Shown here: positions 8,712-17,149 of the stretch, piece by piece
Layout of the letters: the number at the start of each line of letters is the position of its first letter
How positions within the stretch are numbered: the stretch's first letter is position 1
From: an uncultured Acidimicrobiaceae bacterium
GTDB taxonomy: Bacteria; Actinomycetota; Acidimicrobiia; Acidimicrobiales; MedAcidi-G1
DNA length: 34,232 nucleotides
Reading direction: 5' to 3'
Assembly: GCA_913054115.1 (NCBI GenBank)
Contig: CAJXIS010000001.1
Location: 1-34,232 of the forward strand
Translations under genes and position numbers: made by a program
Notes under the pieces: generated by a model
Told to the model about the DNA's origin: nothing
Databases searched by the model: none
What the model saw: the letters and a program-made list of their open reading frames with translations, nothing else

Positions 8712-9934
8712 GAAACTGATCTCCCTGTAGGGGTGCGCAGGTCACGGGGCAGGCCCAGTGCCCGTTCTCCGATGATGTTGCGCTGGATGTTGGGTGCTCC
8801 TCCGGCTATCGCGGAGGCATGGGCGAAGAGGTAGTTCATGGCCCATCCGCCCGGTTCATTGGCCCTGCCGAGATCGACCGACGCACCGCCGGGGGCTCGC
8901 AGGCCCTCGTCGGCGCCGGCCAGATCGAGACCGAACTGGGTGAGTCGCTTCGCCATCGTCGAGGCATGGAGCTTCTTCACCGCTCCGGCGAGGTCGGCGT
9001 TGGGATCGCTCCTGCCCCGGGCAGCATTGGTCAGGGAACGGAATCGGCTGAAGCGTGCAGAGAGCAGGTCGGACTCGATGTCGATCAGCGTGCGGCGAAT
9101 GCCGGGATGTTCGATCGCCGGGGCTCCACCGATCTTGCGGGTGCGAGCGAGTTCGAGGACGCTCTCGAACAGCTGTTGGAGGCGGAACCCCATGAGGTTG
9201 CGCTCGTTGACCAGCAGATCGCGTGACACCTCCCAGCCGCTGCCCCGCTCGCCGACCTGGTAGCGCACCGATGTGCGGGCGCCGGTGAGAAAGACCTCGG
9301 CGAACTCTGGTTGACCGGTCATTGCCATGATCGTCTGGACTTCGACGCCGGGCTGGTCCATGGGGACCAGGAGGAACGTGATGCCGCGGTGGCGCGGTGC
9401 GTCTGGCTCGGTGCGGAAGAGGCCGAACATCCAGTCGGCCCGATCGGCATCCGAAGTCCAGATCTTGTGACCGTGGATGACCCAGTCCTCGCCGTCGAGT
9501 TCGGCTCGGCTCCTCAGGGACGCCAGGTCGCTGCCTGCGGTCGGTTCGCTGTAGCCCTGACACCAGGTGATGTCGCCCATGAGCGTCGGGGCGATGAGTT
9601 CCCGCCGTTGGTCCTCGGTGCCGTTGCGCAGCAGGGTCGGCACGACCATGTCGGGTCCCTGGCCGACGATGCCAAGCGGTGCCCGCGCTTCGGTGAATGC
9701 GCGCTCGATGACGTCGTCGGCGATCGGGTCGATCGGCCGCTCCGATCCGCCGTAGACGACGGGTACGCCCCTGTAGAGGTAGCCATGTTCGATCGCGAGG
9801 CTCCGGAACAGACGGATCTCATCGTCAGGGACATGGCGGTCACGACGTTCGGCGGGCCAGTGCTCGTCCAGGAAGAGCCCAACCTGATCACGCAGCGTGA
9901 CGTGATGCGTTCCCAACTCGAGGTCCACATCCAC
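8708..9934 (-). CDS. Acyl-CoA dehydrogenase, long subunit type (FadE26/29-like)
   Basis: The 408-residue protein carries the FAD-binding and substrate motifs of acyl-CoA dehydrogenases: CQGYSEPTAGSDLASL around residue 130 and HGHKIWTS after it. The C-terminal segment NIQRNIIGERALGLPRD is common in mycobacterial long FadE subunits. I see no Glu in the usual C-terminal catalytic position, so catalysis may rely on the partner at 6247. It is the first gene of a five-gene operon (two ACADs, HpaB-like, LLM, SnoaL) reading away from operator site 2. The start is GTG at 9934, only 15 bases from the operator and with no Shine-Dalgarno, so a leaderless mRNA is likely. Confidence 0.87.
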   Translation of the reverse strand: MDVDLELGTHHVTLRDQVGLFLDEHWPAERRDRHVPDDEIRLFRSLAIEHGYLYRGVPVVYGGSERPIDPIADDVIERAFTEARAPLGIVGQGPDMVVPTLLRNGTEDQRRELIAPTLMGDITWCQGYSEPTAGSDLASLRSRAELDGEDWVIHGHKIWTSDADRADWMFGLFRTEPDAPRHRGITFLLVPMDQPGVEVQTIMAMTGQPEFAEVFLTGARTSVRYQVGERGSGWEVSRDLLVNERNLMGFRLQQLFESVLELARTRKIGGAPAIEHPGIRRTLIDIESDLLSARFSRFRSLTNAARGRSDPNADLAGAVKKLHASTMAKRLTQFGLDLAGADEGLRAPGGASVDLGRANEPGGWAMNYLFAHASAIAGGAPNIQRNIIGERALGLPRDLRTPTGRSVS

Positions 9935-9948
9935 ACTCTAGTTGGGAT

Positions 9949-9975
9949 TAGGACAGAAGTACATATTGTGTACTA
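9949..9975. promoter_or_regulatory. Putative TetR-family operator, site 2
   Basis: Inverted arms TAGGACA and TGTACTA are separated by 13 bases, between the divergent acyl-CoA dehydrogenase operon (minus) and the SnoaL-amidohydrolase pair (plus). The right arm includes TACTAT, a good -10-like hexamer for the plus-strand genes. An additional inner repeat AGTACA-N5-TGTACT is visible here only. Confidence 0.7.
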
Positions 9976-10013
9976 TTGATACGGACCGTGATGCCGGAGG
10001 CTACAGTCGGGTC

Positions 10014-10418
10014 GTGGTCCCCGCCGACGATCCTCTTCCAAGCGCCGACGTCGTCGAGATCGAACACCTCTATCCCCGCTACTGCCATGCGGTCGATGCA
10101 GGTGACGGCCAGGCATTCGCGGCGTTGTTCGCCGCCGACGGTGTGCTCGATGTGGCGGGCACCCGCCATTCCGGGACCGCAGCACTCGCCGAGTTCGCTC
10201 TCAGCGTCCCGCTCGCGCTCCCCGGCATTCGCCACACGGCTTCGAATGTGGTCATCGGCACGTCCGAGGGCGGCGCCATGGGTACTGCCGATCTCATCGT
10301 CCAGGTCGTAGGCCCCGATGGGCCGACGATGATCACCTCCGGTCGCTACACCGACCTCATCGTCCAAATCGACGGGGCGTGGCGGTTCGCCACCCGCACC
10401 TTCACCCCGGACGCCTGA
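10014..10418 (+). CDS. SnoaL-like/NTF2-fold protein
   Basis: The predicted product is 134 residues with the SnoaL pattern: EIEHLYPRYCHAVDAGD near the start, FAALFAADGVLDV, then alternating strands ending DGAWRFATRTF. The open frame runs back to 9942 but overlaps operator site 2, so the GTG at 10014 is preferred; a GGAGG lies 13 bases upstream, slightly far. Its stop overlaps the amidohydrolase ATG by one base (TGATG), so the two are coupled. Possible roles are isomerase, dehydratase or hydratase on a ring or enoyl intermediate. It is distinct from, not a close copy of, the SnoaL proteins at 4782 and 19174. Confidence 0.72.
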   Translation: MVPADDPLPSADVVEIEHLYPRYCHAVDAGDGQAFAALFAADGVLDVAGTRHSGTAALAEFALSVPLALPGIRHTASNVVIGTSEGGAMGTADLIVQVVGPDGPTMITSGRYTDLIVQIDGAWRFATRTFTPDA

Positions 10419-11287
10419 TGGCTGCTCCGCTCGACGAGATCGGGATCGTCGACACGCTGATCGGCTTCCCCGCGAGCGACTTCACCGGCTACGACCGTCT
10501 CCGGGTGCAGCTCAAGGACGCACAGAGTCGCGACGACTTCGACTTCCCGGTCGAGTACATGTTCAGACACGTTCCCAAGCATCTGTACGGCACCGAGAAC
10601 CCGATCGACGTCACCCTCCACGAGATGGATCGCTTCGGGGTCGAGTGGGGGCTGGTGGGGTGCCGCGACGAGGTCGGGCAGAAGGCGCTTCGGGATCACC
10701 CGGATCGGTTCCTCGCGACCGGCGGGGTGTACCCACACGACAGCGTCGACGGTCTGCGGCGCATGGAGCGGCAGTACGAGGAGTTCGGCGTCCGGTCGTT
10801 CGACGCCTTCCCGTCGGGCTTCAACCCGCAGGTCCCCATCGACGACCCGAAGATGTATCCCATCTACGCCAAGTGCGTGGAACTCGACGTGCCGATCTTC
10901 GTGTGTGCCGGCGTGCCGGGCCCCCGTTTTCCGATGTCGCCGCAGAAGGTCGAGCGCATCGACCAGGTGATGTACGACTTCCCGGAGCTCGTGTTCGTCA
11001 CCCGTCACGGGTGCGAGCCGTGGGACGACCTCGCCGTGAAGCTCATGCTCAAGTGGCCGGGGCTGCACTACTCCACGTCGGCCTTTGCTCCCCGCCACTA
11101 CCCCGACTCCATCGTGCACTTCGCCAACACCCGCGGCGCCGACAAGATCCTCTACGGCGGCTATTTCCCCATGGGGATGTCGCTTGAACGCATCATGGGC
11201 GACATGGATGCGGTCGGGTTCAAAGACAGCGTGTGGCCCGGGTTCCTGCGGGGCAACGCGGCCCGGCTGCTGAAGATCGACGGTTGA
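10418..11287 (+). CDS. Amidohydrolase-2 family (COG2159-like) TIM-barrel protein with degenerate metal site
   Basis: The 289-residue protein has the amidohydrolase-2 layout: VDTLIGFP at the N-terminus, RFLATGGVYPHD, DVPIFVCAGVPGPR, VFVTRHGCEPWDD and GADKILYGGYFPMG before a C-terminal helix with GNAARLLKI. The usual N-terminal D-x-H is DTL here, and the late Asp of the common GSDYPH-type motif is missing (GGYFPMG), so most metal ligands are absent. Family members include metal-dependent decarboxylases (gamma-resorcylate, ACMS) and hydrolases; this one may be metal-free or have a different role. The family is a fair match but the reaction is unknown. The ATG overlaps the SnoaL stop, and the gene shares the site 2 promoter. 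A second, more canonical member lies at 15736. Confidence 0.78.
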   Translation: MAAPLDEIGIVDTLIGFPASDFTGYDRLRVQLKDAQSRDDFDFPVEYMFRHVPKHLYGTENPIDVTLHEMDRFGVEWGLVGCRDEVGQKALRDHPDRFLATGGVYPHDSVDGLRRMERQYEEFGVRSFDAFPSGFNPQVPIDDPKMYPIYAKCVELDVPIFVCAGVPGPRFPMSPQKVERIDQVMYDFPELVFVTRHGCEPWDDLAVKLMLKWPGLHYSTSAFAPRHYPDSIVHFANTRGADKILYGGYFPMGMSLERIMGDMDAVGFKDSVWPGFLRGNAARLLKIDG

Positions 11288-11296
11288 CCGGTCGGG

Positions 11297-12244
11297 TCAG
11301 CCATCGGCCTCGGCGGCGGGATAGAACTGGCGGGCCCAACGGCGGAAGGGCATGATCGGGCCGTCGCCCGACGTCAACAGCGGTCGCTCTCGATAGATCT
11401 TGGCCTCCCAGATCGGGATGTCCTGTTCGAGTTGGCTCAGCACGTTGCGGATCAGCGCCGCAGCGACACCGCCGGTCGGATTCGCGCCATCGACGCGCTG
11501 TTGGGAGAACGACTTGCGGATGATGACGGTGTTCTCGTCGATCGGCGTCACCGACCCGACCTGGAGCGTCTCACAGATCCCCTTGTAGCGAACCGTGACG
11601 AGTCCGAGTCCGAAGGCGCTCGACACAACCTCGCCGTCGACCTTGCCTTTCGGGGTGTCGAGGCTGACGGGGTTGCGGCTGTGGCGCAGCGGCCCGTCGA
11701 AGACTGTCTCCGTGTCCGGGACGTTGAGGGTGCCGTGGACGTAGCGGAAGTGGGCACTGTCGGCGACGTTCTCGGCGATCTCCTGGGGCTGTGTGCGTAC
11801 GGTCCACTCGAACCGCTGGGGGTCGGACCAATCGGGGCTCGTCGCCTCGGGGATCTCGGGGACCTCCCAGCTCGGGGGTTCGCCTTCGGGGTGATACCAG
11901 ACCATGACGAGTCCGTTGCGCTCCCGGGTCTCCCAGGACTCGACCCTGGCATTCGGCGGGGTGTGGCCATAGGGCACCTCGACGCAGGTGCCGCAACCGT
12001 CGAACTCCCATGCGTGGAAGGGGCAGCGGATCCGGTCGCCCACGACCTCGCCACCGACGCCGAGATGGGCGCCGAGGTGGGGGCAGTAGGCGTCGAGCGC
12101 ATGGGCGACTCCGTCCCCGGTCCGGAAGACGACCAGCTCCCGGTCGAGCGCGGTGACCGATCGGACCGAGCCGGCCTCGAGTTCGTCGGCGTAGGCGACG
12201 GCGAACCAGCCGGACGGGAGCGGATGAGGGAAGTTCTTGGCCAT
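11297..12244 (-). CDS. Rieske oxygenase resembling 3-ketosteroid 9alpha-hydroxylase oxygenase (KshA-like)
   Basis: The 315-residue protein has Rieske ligands CPHLG and CPFHAW and the mononuclear iron motif VADSAHFRYVHG. As recalled, its layout follows KshA of actinobacteria closely: LDAYCPHLGAHL, a short GCGTC loop, and the C-terminal EQDIPIW ... GPI ... RRWARQFY. KshA, with its reductase KshB, 9alpha-hydroxylates 3-ketosteroids, which leads to ring-B opening. This one may act on a steroid or another polycyclic. The start is taken as ATG 12244 with GGGG 9 bases upstream; the upstream ATG at 12268 abuts operator site 3. It is a single-gene unit divergent from the SDR at 12355. No reductase is in the window. 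Confidence 0.85.
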   Translation of the reverse strand: MAKNFPHPLPSGWFAVAYADELEAGSVRSVTALDRELVVFRTGDGVAHALDAYCPHLGAHLGVGGEVVGDRIRCPFHAWEFDGCGTCVEVPYGHTPPNARVESWETRERNGLVMVWYHPEGEPPSWEVPEIPEATSPDWSDPQRFEWTVRTQPQEIAENVADSAHFRYVHGTLNVPDTETVFDGPLRHSRNPVSLDTPKGKVDGEVVSSAFGLGLVTVRYKGICETLQVGSVTPIDENTVIIRKSFSQQRVDGANPTGGVAAALIRNVLSQLEQDIPIWEAKIYRERPLLTSGDGPIMPFRRWARQFYPAAEADG

Positions 12245-12268
12245 CGACGCGATCCCCTTGTGTAACAT

Positions 12269-12295
12269 CAGAACAGAATCTGATTTATTGTACAC
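12269..12295. promoter_or_regulatory. Putative TetR-family operator, site 3
   Basis: Arms CAGAACA and TGTACAC are separated by 13 bases, between the KshA-like gene (minus) and an SDR gene (plus). It is a weaker copy than sites 5 and 6, but arm polarity, spacing and promoter position match. Confidence 0.55.
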
Positions 12296-12354
12296 CTCTC
12301 GCCGGGCACTGTCGCCCGGACGACCAGACCGTCCAGAGTAGGAACCACCCAGCC

Positions 12355-13134
12355 ATGCACGAAGTACAACGCCTGTTCTCGATCGAAGGGCGCCGCGCCC
12401 TCGTCACCGGAGGAACCGTCGGCATCGGCCGGATGATCGCGGCTGCCTACGTGCGGGCGGGGGCCGACGTCACGATCGTGTCCCGAAAGCCCGAGGACCT
12501 CGAGCGCGCCGTTGCCGAGCTCTCAGCCGATGGAACCTGTCGATCCATCACCGCCGACCTCTCGACTCGAGAGGGTTGCGCCCATGTCGCCGACCGGTAC
12601 GCCGATCACGCTTCGTCACTCGACATTCTCGTGAACAACGCCGGGGCCACCTGGGGTGCCGACTTCGACGAGTTCCCCGACAAGGCATGGAGTCGGGTGC
12701 TCGACCTCAACGTGCGTGCCGTGTTCAACCTCACCCAGGCATTCGCCCCGGCGTTGCGGGCAGCGGCAGCGGACGACGCCCCTTCCCGGGTGATCAACAT
12801 CGGCTCGGTCGACGGCATCCGGGCACCCGACCTCGACACCTACTCGTACGCAGCCAGCAAGGCGGCCGTTCACCAACTCACCCGACACCTCGCCAAGCGA
12901 CTCGGCCCCGAAGGCATCACCGTCAACGCCATCGTGCCTGGACCGTTCCCGTCTCGGATGATGGCTGCGACCATCGAGGAGATGGGTGACTCAATCGCCG
13001 AGATGTCGCCGCTGGGGCGCATCGGCCGTGCCGACGACATCGGTGCGGCGGCGATCTATCTCGCGTCGCCGGGCGCCGCCTGGGTCACCGGGTCACTGCT
13101 GCCCGTCGACGGCGGCGTGATCGTCGGCTCGTGA
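12355..13134 (+). CDS. Short-chain dehydrogenase/reductase
   Basis: The 259-residue protein is a classical SDR. The Rossmann cofactor motif is TGGTVGIG near residue 18, the NNAG motif is present, and the catalytic Tyr-Lys is in YSYAASK after a Ser (NIGSVDG). It ends with the usual PGPFPSRMM and WVTGS-DGG segments. It would oxidise or reduce a hydroxyl/keto group with NAD(P). An AGGA lies about 11 bases upstream of ATG 12355. It is alone on the plus strand, divergent from the KshA-like gene with operator site 3 between them, and converges on the P450 gene. Confidence 0.88.
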   Translation: MHEVQRLFSIEGRRALVTGGTVGIGRMIAAAYVRAGADVTIVSRKPEDLERAVAELSADGTCRSITADLSTREGCAHVADRYADHASSLDILVNNAGATWGADFDEFPDKAWSRVLDLNVRAVFNLTQAFAPALRAAAADDAPSRVINIGSVDGIRAPDLDTYSYAASKAAVHQLTRHLAKRLGPEGITVNAIVPGPFPSRMMAATIEEMGDSIAEMSPLGRIGRADDIGAAAIYLASPGAAWVTGSLLPVDGGVIVGS

Positions 13135-13157
13135 CCTCGTGATGCCATCGCCGCCGA

Positions 13158-14381
13158 TCAGCGGAGTGTGTAGTTGATCGGCAGGTGTTGCGGCCCGCTC
13201 ACCAGGTTCGACGCCAGATGCACACACGGGCCCGCTGCCTCGACGTGAACCAGTTTCGGAATGAGCAGTTCGTAGAACTTGCGGACCTCGAGGCGGGCCA
13301 GATGGACCCCGAGGCAGAAGTGGCGCCCGAATCCGAACGCTATGTGCTGATCTGCGTTGGGTCGCGACACGACGAAGGCGGAGGGGTCGTCGAAGACGAG
13401 TTCGTCGCGATTTGCCGAGGGGTACGACAGCAGCACGCGGTCCCCCTCTGCGATCGGGACGCCTGAGAGTTCATAGTCACGCTGCGCCGTGCGAATGAAG
13501 TGCTTGACGGGGCTGACCCACCGGATGATCTCGTCGGTCGCGTTGGGGAGCAGGGCGGGGTCCCGACGGAGCGCGTCCAGCTCGTCGGGGTGACCGGCAA
13601 GTGCCTCCATCCCCCCGGCCAGCGCACTGCTGGTGGTGTCATGGCCGGCGGTCGCGACGATCAGGTAGAGCCCGAACGCAGCCAGCACATCGACGGGTTC
13701 GCCATCGACCGTCGCATTGGCGATCAGGCTGGCGAGATCGTCCGTCGGCGCAGCGCGGCGGTTGTCGGCCAGCACCTGGAAGTATTCGAAGAAGCCGATC
13801 ATCGCCTCCTGGGCGTCATCGGTGGACTCTGGATCCTGTGCGGCGAAGAGCGTCTGGGTGAGGCTGAGCATGAGGTCGAAGTCGACATCGGGCACGCCGA
13901 AGAGGGTCATGATGACCTTGAGCGGATAGTGCAGTGCGACGTCCTGGGCGAAATCACACGAACCCCCATGGGCCGCCATGATCTCGATCGCCTCCCTCGC
14001 ACGCTCGGCGATCGCCTGTTCGAGCCGCCGGATGCTCCCGGGTAGGAACCACTTGTTGACGATGAGCCGGTGGGCCAGATGCTCGGCTCCATCCATTTCG
14101 ACCAGCGTCTTCATCTGGGGTGCTGCATGGTCGGGAATCATCACGGCGTGCGCCTGCGACACGGTGCAGGCAGGAGAGTTGGTGAACAGCTCGGGCTGGC
14201 GCTCGACCTCCAGCACCTCCGCATGGCGCAGGACAGCCCAGACCGGCTCGATCCCCGTGGCAGTGAGTCCGACGACCGCCGCCTTCTGGCGCAGCGGCGT
14301 GACGGCGGCATGCCACGCGGTCGGATCGGCAAAGGGCGCCGACGAGGTGAAGATGTCGGTGTCGGTTGTGGTTGGAAGCAT
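13158..14381 (-). CDS. Cytochrome P450
   Basis: This 407-residue bacterial P450 has the I-helix oxygen-activation motif AGHDTTS, the ExxR motif EIIR and the heme-binding loop FGFGRHFCLG with the axial Cys. It would hydroxylate a hydrophobic substrate and needs a ferredoxin and reductase, neither of which is encoded nearby. Mycobacterial CYP125/142-type enzymes that oxidise sterol side chains are one possible relation, but I cannot assign a subfamily. The ATG at 14381 has AAGGAG 9 bases upstream. It is the last gene of the minus-strand operon that begins with the amidohydrolase near 17022, after the SDR and the truncated aldehyde dehydrogenase. Confidence 0.9.
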   Translation of the reverse strand: MLPTTTDTDIFTSSAPFADPTAWHAAVTPLRQKAAVVGLTATGIEPVWAVLRHAEVLEVERQPELFTNSPACTVSQAHAVMIPDHAAPQMKTLVEMDGAEHLAHRLIVNKWFLPGSIRRLEQAIAERAREAIEIMAAHGGSCDFAQDVALHYPLKVIMTLFGVPDVDFDLMLSLTQTLFAAQDPESTDDAQEAMIGFFEYFQVLADNRRAAPTDDLASLIANATVDGEPVDVLAAFGLYLIVATAGHDTTSSALAGGMEALAGHPDELDALRRDPALLPNATDEIIRWVSPVKHFIRTAQRDYELSGVPIAEGDRVLLSYPSANRDELVFDDPSAFVVSRPNADQHIAFGFGRHFCLGVHLARLEVRKFYELLIPKLVHVEAAGPCVHLASNLVSGPQHLPINYTLR

Positions 14382-14444
14382 GGGAAGACTCTCCTTGCGT
14401 CGTCGCCTCTTGTTGAGGCTGCCGGTCGGTGATGAACCCCGACC

Positions 14445-14951
14445 TCAGGTACCCCGGGCGAACGACATGGGTTCAAGGTATTCCTCGAACCCCGCCAGGC
14501 CCATCTCGCGTCCGACCCCCGACTGCTTGAAGCCGCCGAACGGCATGTCGGGGCCGTACCAGACCCCACCGTTGATGGACATCGTCCCTGTGCGAATCCG
14601 ACGACCGACGGCCGTGGCGCGCTCGTGATCGGAGCCGACAACGGCCCCGGAGAGGCCGAAGATCGAGTCGTTGGCGATGCGAACCGCGTCGTCTACGTCG
14701 TCATAGGGGATCGCGACCAGCACCGGCCCGAAGATCTCCTCACGGGCGACGGCCATCGAATTGTCGACATCGGCCAGCAGGGTCGGCTCGTGGTACCAGC
14801 CGAGCGGCAGATGCGCCGGCCGACCGCCACCGGTCGTGATCCTGGCGCCGGCGGCCACGCCGGCCGAGACGTAGCCCTCGACTCGCGAGCGCTGTCGTTC
14901 GTTGATGAGGGGGCCCTGGAGCACCGAGGGGTCGTCCGGAGACACGGTCAC
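14445..14951 (-). pseudogene. C-terminal fragment of an aldehyde dehydrogenase
   Basis: The 168-residue open frame matches only the last third of an NAD(P)-dependent aldehyde dehydrogenase (normally about 480 residues): QGPLINERQRSRVEGY, EEIFGPVL, IANDSIFGLSGAV, TGTMSINGG and PFGGFKQSGVGRE. The N-terminal NAD fold and the catalytic Cys and Glu regions are absent, because the DNA upstream is the intact SDR gene. The GTG start at 14951 is two bases after the SDR stop, so the fragment could still be translated by coupling. It cannot be a normal dehydrogenase. It may be the scar of a deletion, or a retained oligomerisation domain; the scar is more likely. Confidence 0.75.
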
Positions 14952-14953
14952 GA

Positions 14954-15694
14954 TCAGATCCTCGTGATCTGTCCGCCGTCAACGGCGAGCACATGACCGG
15001 TGACCCAGGCGGCGTCGTCGGAGAGGAGGAACGAGAGTGCTCCAGCCATGTCGTCCACCTGACCCATGCGCTTGAGCGCGAGGCCTGCGAGGAGGTGCTT
15101 CCGAAACTCCTCGGGCACGATCGTTCGGGTCGCTTCGGTGTCTGTCGGGCCGGGCGCGATCGCGTTGACTCGGATGCCCTGGCCGCCGAGTTCGTGGGCG
15201 AGGCTGACCGTGAGGGCGTTGATCCCGGCCTTGGCCACGCCGTAGAAGCCGCTCGGCATCCAGGCTGCGGTCGATGACTGGTTGACGATGACACCACCGC
15301 CTCCGGCTGCCAGTGCGGGAACGCACGATCGGGTGCAGCGCAGTGCGCCCCAGAGGTTCACGCTCATGAAATGGTCGAGGTATTCGTAGGGCACGGTCGT
15401 GAGCCCGTCGAGTTGCATGGTCTTGTAGATCGCGGCGTTGTTCACCAGGAAGTCGAGCCTTCCGAACGCATCGACAGCGGCTCTTGCCATCGCGTCGGTA
15501 CTTACCGGATCGGACACGTCGGTCGTCACCGCTATCGCCTGTTCGCCGATCTCCGCTGCGACCCTTGCGCCGCCTCCGGCGTCGATGTCGGCGATGACGA
15601 CGCTGGCTCCGTCGTCGGCCAACCGTTTTGCGTACGCCTCGCCGATACCGCCTCCGGCACCGGTGATGATTGCGACGCGGTCACTGAATCGCAT
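14954..15694 (-). CDS. Short-chain dehydrogenase/reductase
   Basis: This 246-residue classical SDR has TGAGGGIG near residue 12, DVSD, NNAA, and catalytic Ser and Tyr-x3-Lys in QSSTAAW...YGVAK. The C-terminus has APGPTDTEA and WVTGHVLAVDGGQ. It starts MRFSDRVAIITG at ATG 15694, with an AGAAGG 10 bases upstream; the longer frame to 15787 overlaps the amidohydrolase gene. It sits between the amidohydrolase and the aldehyde dehydrogenase remnant in an operon controlled from site 4. It probably oxidises an alcohol made by one of the oxygenases, but this is inference. Confidence 0.88.
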   Translation of the reverse strand: MRFSDRVAIITGAGGGIGEAYAKRLADDGASVVIADIDAGGGARVAAEIGEQAIAVTTDVSDPVSTDAMARAAVDAFGRLDFLVNNAAIYKTMQLDGLTTVPYEYLDHFMSVNLWGALRCTRSCVPALAAGGGGVIVNQSSTAAWMPSGFYGVAKAGINALTVSLAHELGGQGIRVNAIAPGPTDTEATRTIVPEEFRKHLLAGLALKRMGQVDDMAGALSFLLSDDAAWVTGHVLAVDGGQITRI

Positions 15695-15735
15695 GGCTGC
15701 GGACCCTTCTTTCCCGCCTGGCTGGGCGTGGTCGG

Positions 15736-17022
15736 TCAGTCTTGGAACGCTGCACTGACAGCGCCGTCGTCGATCGCCCTGTCCCAACCACGAATTTTTT
15801 CACCGCTGCGATCGAGCGTGTTGCGGGCCCGGATCGATACGTCGTGGTCGCCGGCCACCGCCCGGAGTGCTCCCACTGTCGATGCCTCGCGGGGGAGGTG
15901 GGCGAAGGGGTCGAACGAGTACCAGCGCATGGCGTTGAGGTGGGTGATCTTGTCGATGTCGTCGTCGGGCACGTCGAACTGCTCGAACTGGGCCGTCAAC
16001 ACCTCTGGATCGTGCGGCCAGTTGGAGTCGCTGTGGGGATAGTCGCACTCCCAGGACAGCGAGTCGATCCCGATCTGATGGCGCAACTCGATGCCGACCG
16101 GATCGGAGATGAAGCAGGTGAGGAACCGCTCGCGGAACACCTCCGAGGGGAGCTGGTTGCCGAAGTCCTGACCTGTCCATTCGTGGTGCATCTCGTAGGT
16201 GCGGTCGATGCGGTCGAGGAAGTAGGGGACCCAGCCACTGCCGCCTTCGGAGAGGGCGATGCGCAGATCGGGATGGCGCTTCAACGCCGGGCTCCAGAGG
16301 AGGTCCGCTGCGGCGGAGCAGATGTTCATCGGCTGCAGCGTGATCATGACGTCGGGGGGAGAGTCGGGCGCGGGGATGGCGAGTTTGCCTGACGAGCCCA
16401 GGTGGATCGAAAGGACCGTCGAGGTGTCGACGAGCGCCTCCCACAACGGGTTCCAGAACTCGTTGTGGAAACTCGGATAACCCAGGGTGTGGGGGTTCTC
16501 GGTGAAGGTGAGGGAGTGACACCCCTTCTCGGCGACTCGGCGGACCTCGGCTGCGCACTTCTCTGCGTCCCAGATCACGGGCAGCGCCATCGGGATGAAC
16601 CTGCCGGGATGGGCGCCGCACCATTCGTCGATGTGCCAGTCGTTGTACGCCCGCACGAGGGCATGTCCGAACTCTTCGTCCTCGACGGCGAAGAGGCGCG
16701 CCGCGAATCCAGGGAACGAGGGGAAGTTCATCTCGGCCAGAATCCCGCCGGCGTTCATGTCCTTGACCCGCTCGTCGACCTGCCAGCATCCGGGTCGGAT
16801 TTCGTCGAGGGACTGGGGTTCGAGGCCGTACTCGCTCTTGGGCCGACCGGCCACGGCGTTGAGCGCCACGTTCGGGACGGTGACCTTGCCGAACCGCCAG
16901 ACATCGGCCCCGTCCCTGGCCTTCACGATCCGGGGGGCCCGGTCGGCGAAGCGGTCCGGCAGGTGGCCGTCGAAGAGGTCGGGCGGTTCGATCACATGGT
17001 CGTCGACCGAGATCAGGATCAT
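15736..17022 (-). CDS. Amidohydrolase-2 family metal-dependent hydrolase/decarboxylase
   Basis: The protein begins MILISVDDHVIEPPDLF, the typical N-terminal metal motif of a large actinobacterial amidohydrolase-2 subgroup. It continues with NFPSFPGFAARLF, HPGRFIPMALP, LSEGGSGWVP and WECDYPHSDSNWP, which supplies the late Asp. The metal ligands look intact, in contrast with the homologue at 10418. Length from ATG 17022 is 428 residues. The open frame reaches 17109, but its first codons overlap operator site 4. GGGGGA lies about 20 bases before ATG 17022, so the true start may be a nearby non-standard codon. The family covers decarboxylases and C-C or amide hydrolases. First gene of the site 4 minus operon. 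Confidence 0.82.
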   Translation of the reverse strand: MILISVDDHVIEPPDLFDGHLPDRFADRAPRIVKARDGADVWRFGKVTVPNVALNAVAGRPKSEYGLEPQSLDEIRPGCWQVDERVKDMNAGGILAEMNFPSFPGFAARLFAVEDEEFGHALVRAYNDWHIDEWCGAHPGRFIPMALPVIWDAEKCAAEVRRVAEKGCHSLTFTENPHTLGYPSFHNEFWNPLWEALVDTSTVLSIHLGSSGKLAIPAPDSPPDVMITLQPMNICSAAADLLWSPALKRHPDLRIALSEGGSGWVPYFLDRIDRTYEMHHEWTGQDFGNQLPSEVFRERFLTCFISDPVGIELRHQIGIDSLSWECDYPHSDSNWPHDPEVLTAQFEQFDVPDDDIDKITHLNAMRWYSFDPFAHLPREASTVGALRAVAGDHDVSIRARNTLDRSGEKIRGWDRAIDDGAVSAAFQD

Positions 17023-17095
17023 CTCATCGGTGCGAATGGTGGGTCCCCCGGATGCTCGGTTCGACGGCTCGGCGGAATCCAAGTTACTCCACCAG

Positions 17096-17122
17096 TAGAA
17101 CAAATGCACGCGAAACGTACTG
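17096..17122. promoter_or_regulatory. Putative TetR-family operator, site 4
   Basis: The left arm TAGAACA is a perfect consensus half-site. Thirteen bases later comes CGTACTG, which keeps GTACT of the consensus TGTACTA. It lies between the divergent amidohydrolase operon (minus) and an SDR (plus, GTG 17150). It is the weakest right arm of the set; an alternative TGTTGTG lies 18 bases from the left arm. Confidence 0.5.
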
Positions 17123-17149
17123 TTGTGTCATATCCGCTACTCTCAAGAC

